Shown: piece after piece, positions 56,801-64,000 of the stretch
Layout: every line of letters starts with the position of its first letter
Numbering within the stretch: position 1 is the first letter of the stretch
Assembly (NCBI GenBank): GCA_016165875.1
Contig: JABBOT010000011.1
Coordinates: 6,761,700 to 6,825,699, forward strand
DNA length: 64,000 nt
Direction of reading: 5' to 3'
Source of the DNA: Acanthopleura granulata
Lineage: Eukaryota > Mollusca > Polyplacophora > Chitonida > Chitonidae
Program-made: the position numbers and the translations under genes
Notes under the pieces: generated by a model
What the model saw: the letters and a program-made list of their open reading frames with translations, nothing else
What the model was told of the DNA's origin: nothing
Database searches by the model: none

Positions 56801-59544
56801 ATTGTTTCAGAGCCATATTTCATGCCGTTATTTGGCTGCAAAGTGTCATGTAAGTACTCACACTCCAAGGTCACTCTCAGTAGTTGAAAACTAGAATGGA
56901 AAATCATACTTATTTACTGTAATATGGGGCTTTCACAGTTTTATTCTGCTAAAGCGTTGATGTTGCTATAGACAACTGACTCTTCACCAACGAGGCTGCA
57001 GATTAAAATTCAGTTCTCGTTTTTTCTGATGGGCTTTAAGCCTGAGATGTTGCTGGTTCCTAGAAGGTGTCGATAACTGCGGGCTGTCCCATTTGATTAA
57101 CCCAAAAACCTGACAGCTGACAGAGTGAAATAATTCTACAGTAAGAAAATAAAATCCACAAACAACAACAACAAAATAAACTAATAGATATTGTAACAAG
57201 TTGTCTCAGATGAAACTACTCTGCTTTGCTCCAAGCTTGGTCTCTGTAGAAACACTCTTTCAGAAGCATATAAGGGTTTAAAAATGGTACTTTTGATACC
57301 AACATTTCGTAATTAATGAGAGTCAAGGAAAATGTGTTATTGTGACAAGCTTCACTGCTGATAGGGTACCTGACTGGCCTGTAACTACTGAAGCTGTGTT
57401 TTCCACCATTATAAGGCTTGCAAGTTGTACATAGTAATATTTGTCAGTGACTTAACAAAGGTTGATGGTTTACCCTCGGGCTCTCCAGTGTCCCACAAGC
57501 ATCAAAAACCATCACCATCATGGGCATATAAGGGAAGAATTCTTGAGCATGGCGTATTAAAGGGTAGTGAAATAAATAATATGAAAACTAAACTGGTTTG
57601 CCAGCTACCTGCGGATGGTCATGGGTGAAATATCCTTGAGTGCAGCTTTAGACATGAATCATATAAATAAATCAAACTGAATGGTAAAGAAAGAAGTAAA
57701 TCTTGTTGTTCTGTGTTCTTTCATTTGCAGTATGAGTGTAATGAGTGGCAGGAGGCCCTGGACATCTTGGACATGGTCCAGAATGACAACATTCCCAACC
57801 CTGGCTCCATCTTGGAGGAGTCCATTAACACCACAGATACAGACTGTGGCTTGCCAGTCATGGTGAGGGCTAATGCCAGATGTCAGGGGTTGTGGGAGTT
57901 AATGGCAGGGGTGGGGGTATGGCCTCTGCTGGTAGGCCTCACCCCCAGTATAATTCCGAAAGGACTGTTGGGATAGGAATGTGGATATTGAAGGCCATCT
58001 TTAAAAAATCATTTATAGAGGGTGACCCAGCTCTGTCAGAAGGACTAATTTAGATTGGTAGGCCAATTTCTTATATTTACTTTGGCTAATGCAAAAGCTA
58101 GGAATTTTTGAAGAAATTAGCAATGAGAGAGAAGTATAAAATGAAATTGCACCAAAATCCCAATGAATACTAAAGAGTTAAGCCCTTTTTGGGAGGATCG
58201 ATCAGGGTACCCCTGTAGACATTATGGTTTTAATGATGGCCTCATGCCATTGATGGGAAACCTGGGTCAGAAATAGTTTCAGTGTTGAAAGAATTAAGAG
58301 TTGAAATGTGAGACTAAATAGTGTGTGTATGTCTGTGGGGGGAGGGGGAAGGTTGTACATTTCATGTTGTGCCTCGTGTTGAGTTGAAACTTGATACATG
58401 CATTGGTTTTCAACTGGTTTCCATGTTAGCCATCAAGTGAAGAGTTTTTTTTTGCGTCTTCTGATTTGGATGCAGGATGTGATGCCCAATACAGGTAGAC
58501 TGTAGAATTACCCATGTCCAGGAAAGATCTTTTACAGTCGACTCTAAGTCATAGGTTATAGTTTTGAATATCGTACATATCCTCCAGTTTATACCAAAAA
58601 AAACTATTGTGGTTTTCGACTTTTAACTAACATATAGTTTTGGTAACTGTTTTTTTTTTTTAATGTTCTTTTTTCTTTCTTTTTTTTTTTTAGATTTTGA
58701 GTGTTCACCACATTATGTGGAAAACTATTCATAGCTTCCTGGGTTCAACATGTTTTCGCACCGCTACAGCTGAAATGATGATGACATGACTTTTAGCCAT
58801 GATCATTCATTCATCCATCATATTTTGTAGACCTTCAGTGGCTCAGAATTTTAAAGCCCTGTCACTCGGCTCCTGGTCAAAAGGTCGGGTGTTCTAATCT
58901 AACTCTGGCTACTTTGGTTGAGGTTTTTAAGTCAGGCCTGTTCGCAGGTATGTGGCAAAAGGCGCCTGTATACACCAGCATGGTGGCCTCCATGGCTCGG
59001 TCGGTTAGCATGCTAGCACAGTGCAATAACCCAGAAGCCTCTCACTAGTGTGGTCGTAGTGAATTCAAATCCAGTTCATGCTGGCTTCCTCTCCGGCCAT
59101 ACGTGGGTAGGTCTGTCAGCAACCTGAGGATGGCCGTGGGCTTCCCCCCAGGCTCTGCCCGGTTTCCTCCCACCATAATGCTGGCTGCTTTCGCATAAGT
59201 GAAATATTGAGTACGGCATAAAACACCAATGAAATAAATAAATATATAAATAAATACTCTGACTTGTCGGGATACTTAGATATCCTCTACCCATAACCCT
59301 GAACATCATCAGCCTAGAAGTGAAAAATCCTCAAGTACTGCATTAAAACACCAACTAACTAAATAAATTTTATTTCGGTTCTAGATGGAAAATTCTGTAA
59401 ATCTTCTCCGTGGGAAAATTTATGAGGCGATGGACAATAGGAACCTGGCAGTGGAGTGTTTCCGAGAAGCTCTGCGTCAGGATGTCTACTGTTTTGAGGC
59501 CTTTGACCTTTTAGTGAATCATCACATGTTGACGGCTCAGGAAG
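53872..59544 (+). CDS. CDC16: CDC16 / APC6, anaphase-promoting complex TPR subunit (5' part)
   Basis: Six coding exons: 53872-53988, 55398-55452, 55843-55940, 56811-56849, 57731-57862, 59385-59544; 200 codons plus one base, all in frame. Conserved CDC16 segments appear in order: LRTLVRSYIDK, then YDSALFWADKLVTLSS, DIYWYAQTLFLTKQHHRASH with LIRSRKLDR, CRYLAAKCH, WQEALDILDM, NLLRGKIYEAMDNRNLA, and ALRQDVYCFEAFDLLVNHHM ending at TAQE. These are the N-terminal TPR helices. CDC16 is a structural TPR subunit of the APC/C ubiquitin ligase that drives mitotic exit. The start ATG is followed by a poorly conserved 20-residue lead, as in other animals. The last exon ends phase 1 at gaag|gtgagt and I find no following exon up to 64000, so the remaining two thirds should lie beyond the window. 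SINE copies sit in introns 1, 4 and 5. Confidence 0.93.
54420..54688 (+). mobile_element. diverged full-length SINE in CDC16 intron 1
   Basis: Head GTGCCACCGTGCCTGAGTTA is altered in box A; the core and ATATTCTTGAGTATGGC tail are clear. Confidence 0.7.
55085..55305 (+). mobile_element. SINE with replaced head, CDC16 intron 1
   Basis: Recognisable from CTCCCACCAATGCAGTCGCT on; the tail stops at AAGTGAAATAAAG, so both ends are shortened. About 400 bases from the previous copy. Confidence 0.65.
56040..56162. repeat. 23-bp minisatellite, 5 units
   Basis: TGACAAGAAGGAGGTATTGT plus a T/C tract is repeated five times with one or two changes per unit, in CDC16 intron 3. Confidence 0.85.
56368..56615 (+). 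mobile_element. old SINE in CDC16 intron 3
   Basis: GATCTCCGTGGCGAAGAGGG head, strongly diverged core, ATATTCTTGAGTAAAGC tail. Lies about 200 bases before exon 4. Confidence 0.6.
57510..57670 (+). mobile_element. SINE tail fragments, CDC16 intron 4
   Basis: Two short tails, ATTCTTGAGCATGGCGTA near 57540 and ATATCCTTGAGTGCAGC near 57630, with a scrap of core between. Confidence 0.4.
58981..59258 (+). mobile_element. full-length SINE in CDC16 intron 5
   Basis: GTGGCCTCCATGGCTCGGTC head, GAATTCAAATCCAG box B, and a tail lacking the TTCT of ATATTCTTGAG. Confidence 0.8.
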
Positions 59545-59871
59545 GTGAGTGAAGTTACCTCCCTTGATTCAGTTGTAGCTCTTCTGTATTAGATAAAAGA
59601 GAAGGGATTCAAGAGAACTGCGTTTAGACAATTTGTTTTTTGTCATATTTGAAGAGGTGTATAAAAGTAAATATTTTTTCTGTTTTGAACTTCATCAAAC
59701 CATTAGAACTAACAAGAACTGTCACAGTACACAGGTATTGACCCATTTTGACTCCATATTTCAGCAATTTATTTTGCCATCATTGGGAGTGAAAAAATAA
59801 CTTTGCTGAAATACTGACTCAGAATGAAGAGTGGCGTTTTTCGGAGTTACACCACTTGTGTAGTACATTAA

Positions 59872-60048
59872 CCCAGCTCATGCTGGCTTCCTCTCCGGAT
59901 GTGCGTGGGAAGGCCTGCTAGCAATCTGCGGATGGTTGTGGGTTTCTGCTGGGCTCTGCCTGGTTTCCTCCCACCATAATGCTGGCCTCCAGCATATAAG
60001 TGAAATATTCTTGACTACGGCGTAAAACACCAATCAAATAAATAAAGA
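59872..60048 (+). mobile_element. SINE lacking its tRNA head, after CDC16 exon 6
   Basis: Begins at CCAGCTCATGCTGGCTTCCT and keeps the full core and tail with GGCGTAAAACACCAATC. Confidence 0.75.
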
Positions 60049-60049
60049 T

Positions 60050-62650
60050 TACATTAAAGCTAACTGTGGATGTACTGGATACATAAACTCTCTTTGACCA
60101 TAAAGACAAACATGCTAATAGTGACCTCAAATGTGTAATTTATATCTACATATATAGATTGTTTCTGATGTGTACTGAGCAGTCTTATTCAATAGTATTC
60201 TTTAAAATTGGTGGCAAAGACAAAATGATACAACCTTAATCAAGAAAATCACAATGAAGAATTGAGAAAATACATAAATAAGTAAAGCCCCTCAGTGATG
60301 ACAAACAAAGGCAAAGTATATTTTTGTTGAACATTTATTGTCATTTGCTGCTTTTCTTTTCTTATACATGGCCACTGTTAGAAATTCAAATATCATAGAA
60401 CCTGTAGCATATCTTTTTTCTTTTTATCTAAAGCATAAAGATGTTTGCTTGCCCATGTGACATATTTATTAGAACAAAAATACACTCTTCTGCTGCATTA
60501 GTTAGTTGGATAAAAACTTATAAAGGATTTGTAATACAGACATATGTGACATGAAAGAATGTAAAAAAATAAAATTACAAAGGCAAGAATTGACATGGTC
60601 AAAAACAGAACACTGATAACATGTGATTTCATTGTTTATAGTTGCACTTTCATTGTCATTTGTTGAACATTGATGTCAGTTTTAATATACATATACATTA
60701 GACATGAGTTGTCTCAGCCCATATTCAGTAAAACCCAAGACACGGTTACCATATTCTGGTTGTTATCAGTGCAAAATTGTGCTCTTAGTCGTGAAGTACA
60801 TATACATATGGGGTGAGCAGTAGAATGGATTGTAAAATTTTATAACTATGACCAGAGTTGCAAGCTTTGAATGATTGTAAGCAATGATCAAGGAGATGGA
60901 TGAATTTATACAGGGTGTGGTTTCCTATGTTATGATTATTTTCTTTGGTTAGGATTTACAAAGATGCTAGTTTTGATGATTTACAAAGATGCTAGTGGGG
61001 TATTCAGAGAAATAATTGACAGTGTTTTGAAGAATAGTTTTGATATTATGGCTTGTGGGTATTTTGACAAAGTGACTAATGTATATGTCATGTATATTGT
61101 GTAACTTTTGGTGCACAGTGGATATACACATTTGGCATGCCAGGTTTAAGATACATCTGAATTCATGAGTTTGAAAATTTGAAACATCTTGAAAATTCTT
61201 AATTAGTACCTAACGATTTTGTGAGTTTTACAGAAACTCACATATTTTTGACTTTAAATGCTTTGAATTTCAGTTAGGTCCTGTTTTATCACTTTTTTTT
61301 TTTTTTTTGGTAATTGAATTTCTCAAGGTTATGTCTGTATATTTTAAACATGTTAAGTATGATTTTCTGTGCCAAAAAATTTACTTTGTGTTGAGTGCAA
61401 AGGCAAGGAAACAGCTGAAAGATGTTATATTCATCTTGTGAACCTAAGATGACTGAAAATTCTCGTATCACTGCTAGTAAGATACAGATAGCGGCCTTAA
61501 AAACCCCTGACTTTTTCATGTATTAAGGGCAGTTTAACATGTTCACATACATATAGATTTACATGTCTGACACCACCATCACAACTTCAGTAGGTTTCTT
61601 GCCTGCCAGTACACTTTACTAAGGTCACCACTGTCACTGGCTCACCATTAGAACATTTGTGACAGACTTCTTGTCATCTGCTGAGGGTGGAGACATTGTG
61701 GTCATATGTTATCACCTTGCCACTAGTTCATCAGCAGCAAATCTTCAACATGCATCTTATATTCCACTACACTTCCTGCACTGCTGATTCCTGTCACTGG
61801 CTCACCACTAGCACACTTGTGGCAAGCTCCTTGCATTCCACTAGATGTCATCTCTTGAGAGAGAAATCACTAAAGTTGCATCCCATGAGGTCACTTTTAG
61901 TTCATGACTCCCACACCATCAACAGTTTTCTCCCTTTCTTCCATATATAATCTGCTGCGGTTGGACTCTTCAGTGACACATTTTTAATGCAGGCTTTAGC
62001 TACCTCTACCTTTCTACCAGCTGAAAGTTTAAGACACTGCCTTGGGAAGTTTTCAGTGAATTTGATGGCCTGTCAGCTGGAATATCCTTTCAGTATTACA
62101 TAATCATTCGGTGGCGATGCACTGTATTGCTTGAAGAGAGCTGCTGGCAGGGTGCCATTTGACCTCTGAAATCCTTGAAGGCACTGGAACTTTGTTGAAA
62201 GATTTTCAAAACATTGAAACTTGTTATTTGGGGATAGGTACTAAAATTGCAATCGTATTGCTGGTGTGGTGTGGTTGAGTGAGAAATACTCGAGCCAGAC
62301 ATTCTCCATGTAGCAAAACTGAATGATCCTTGAAATTTCTTGAACGTTGTCTGTTGCAGCTTGGCTTCTGTGATGAGTAATTTACTGGTTTCTTTTATGA
62401 AATTACGTTAGGTTACTTTAAATAGGCTGCACAAAGATTTCACAACTGCAGATAAGATGCAAAATGACCCTGTAAACTTGTCTAATCAAACAACGTATGC
62501 TCTTGTACGTGAACCTGTTAAATTGCCGAGGAATTACACCTATAAAAATATCATCGGAATATAGTTTCTACATGTGCATGCAAATTTCATTTTACAAAAT
62601 CTATTTTTAAACAGTTATAGTTTTATGTATATCCCAGATTGCATTATTTG
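60050..62650. other. no exon seen; presumed CDC16 intron 6
   Basis: I searched for the next CDC16 exon and found none. Sequence is AT-rich with the GTCACTGGCTCACCA repeats near 61.6-61.9 kb and a T-run at 61292-61308. Confidence 0.45.
61565..61870 (+). repeat. imperfect repeats of a GTCACTGGCTCACCA motif
   Basis: CACTGTCACTGGCTCACCAT near 61627 and TCCTGTCACTGGCTCACCAC near 61789, each followed by TAGMACA-TTGTG and a CTTCTTGTCAT or CTCCTTGCATT segment. A weaker third relative is at about 61708. Noncoding. Confidence 0.45.
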
Positions 62651-62652
62651 TC

Positions 62653-63475
62653 TCACTCCGGATAGAGTAAGTAACCTGTGAACGTCGTGTGATGGCCAGA
62701 TTCTCCGTACACGTAATAAATCCCAGGGCTTAACACCAGGGTGACCACATCGCCCTTCTCCAGCTTGAGGACGGCAGAGTTACTGACCCCTGTGTAACCT
62801 CCGGTCTGCCGAGAGTGCACGGAGTTGATGATTTTGAGGTTGTGTTTTAGCGACACCTCCAGGGGCTTGCTGTGCTGGCCAAGGACATGGTATGTGAAGT
62901 AGTACGCTCCGGGTACTGGTGCCACAAATTCACCATTCTCAGTGTTGTAACCATTACCTGTTGGCAGGTGGAAAGACAAAAATGTCTTATAGTGTGGCGT
63001 TTGAGATGCTTTAAGGTATTCAGAGAAGATGATTGATGCTGTAGGTTTGATATTGGCTTATGATTAAAAGGAAATGAAGTTTTGGCGAGTAATAAGAACA
63101 CTAAAAACTGTACCTAAAACTGTTCACTGATTTTTTTTAAGAGTGCTTTTTCACCAAATTAAATGAGTCAATATGGTATGTAAAACGGTATTTTGATCAG
63201 CAACAGTGGTCTGGTAAGATTCTTATTCCTTCTTAAACTCAGCAGTATTTTCAATAATGATAAGGAAAATAAAAAACACAGACCTATATTTGTGATGACT
63301 TCTTCAAACTTTAGAACCTGGGCATCCTCTGTAGGACCGATGCTCTTAGTCAGAGCCACCGAGAATGCCAGCCGTGATGCGTCCGGCTCTTCTGTCGTAC
63401 TGTCCACTACCTCGTCTCGTTGGATGTGTTCCACACGAGCCTGCTGAAGCTCTTCTATACGTCTTCCCACAGGAT
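62653..63475 (-). CDS. C1q domain-containing protein, 3' part
   Basis: Two exons on the minus strand: 63475-63284 and 62957-62653, joined phase 1 (aatatag|gtctgtg to ccaacag|gtaatgg). The first gives a short helical stretch (GRRIEELQQARVEHIQRDEV) then the first C1q strand (ASRLAFSVALTKSIG). After the splice comes the C1q core: VITNIGNGYNTENGEFVAPV, GAYYFTYHVLG, SNSAVLKLEKGDVVTLVL and the C-terminal TTFTGYLLYPE before TGA at 62653-62655. This is the usual intron position and length (about 130 residues) of a globular C1q head, which trimerises and binds ligands outside the cell. C1q-domain proteins are greatly expanded in bivalves and act in innate recognition. The 5' exon with signal peptide was not found; exon 63475 opens phase 1, so it lies upstream, perhaps beyond 64000. 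Confidence 0.88.
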
Positions 63476-64000
63476 CTGTTAGCCAAAAAAAAAAAAAAAA
63501 AAATTATGTACTGAATAAATAAAGAAATATTAAATCAAAGTGAAGAGCCAATATCACAATCATCAATTTTCGAATCCTGGATTGCTCAGCTTTCTGCCTG
63601 CTTTCCTACACCCGTGCTGCGCTACAATAACAGAAGCAAGCAGGTGACATAGGAAAAATTTTCCAAATTTACATTTTGAGTGTTTCTATTTTACAGGACT
63701 TCTGCAACACTTCCAGATTTCCTTTTTCAGCTATGTATAAATAGCGGCTTTGACCAAATACCGTTAGCTCAAATAAAAATGTTCCCCCTCCAAAAACATG
63801 AATGCTGCTTGGTTCCTTTTGCCATGGCAACATACACGTCACGGGCATAATCCTGTCTGAAATCACTTGACAGATACACGGGCTAAATACATTTGTATCT
63901 AAGCTATGATGTGTTGCTGTCATGCATTGGCAGGAAGCAGAACACTTTACCCGTGATACAACATATTTTTACCATCTCGACTGCACCTGTATACAGCCAC

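Noticed and set aside
63669..63923. upstream exon of the C1q gene
   Set aside because: The frame lacks a signal peptide and has no donor in the phase needed to join the exon at 63475.

Overview
The window looks like nuclear DNA of a lophotrochozoan animal, most likely a mollusc. Genes are split by long AT-rich introns with GT-AG junctions. There are many copies of a tRNA-headed SINE whose tail (tataagtgaaatattcttga, then tacggcgtaaaacacc and a TAAA-rich end) I associate with molluscan genomes. DNA transposons with TTAA target sites, minisatellites and microsatellites fill the rest. The species cannot be fixed from the sequence alone.

Layout. 1-11.5 kb: a tandem repeat (1.4-2.0 kb); a two-exon gene with a ParB/sulfiredoxin-like fold (2472-3406); a very long 33-bp minisatellite (5.2-7.0 kb); a 572-bp foldback transposon (9.1-9.7 kb); and a ruined family-26 glycoside hydrolase (beta-mannanase type) gene on the minus strand (10.4-11.5 kb). 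11.9-21 kb: no gene, but SINEs, a large inverted duplication and dispersed repeats. 21.7-28.2 kb: a complete six-exon gene for a secreted 314-residue protein that resembles a zinc metallopeptidase but has lost the zinc ligands. 30.4-41.3 kb: a five-exon CFAP97-domain (Hemingway family) gene, best matched to CFAP97D2, with a perfect RFX X-box upstream and two TTAA transposons in its introns. 41.3-48 kb: no confident gene. 48.0-52.3 kb: AKAP14 on the minus strand, four coding exons. 53.9 kb onward: the first six coding exons of CDC16 (APC6), running off the window. 62.6-63.5 kb: the last two exons of a C1q-domain gene on the minus strand, probably inside the next CDC16 intron.

How the genes relate. 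CFAP97D2 and AKAP14 are both cilium or sperm-flagellum genes. They sit next to the cell-cycle gene CDC16, and AKAP14 and CDC16 are head to head about 1.6 kb apart. As far as I recall, CFAP97D2 also lies close to CDC16 in human, so this may be old microsynteny. The most unusual genes are the secreted pseudo-peptidase and the ParB-like gene, neither of which I can tie to a known animal pathway.

Exon limits were set by eye from splice sites, reading frame and family similarity. Every internal exon join of the four protein models with several exons (secreted protein, CFAP97D2, AKAP14, CDC16) keeps frame, and the three complete ones sum to a multiple of three.
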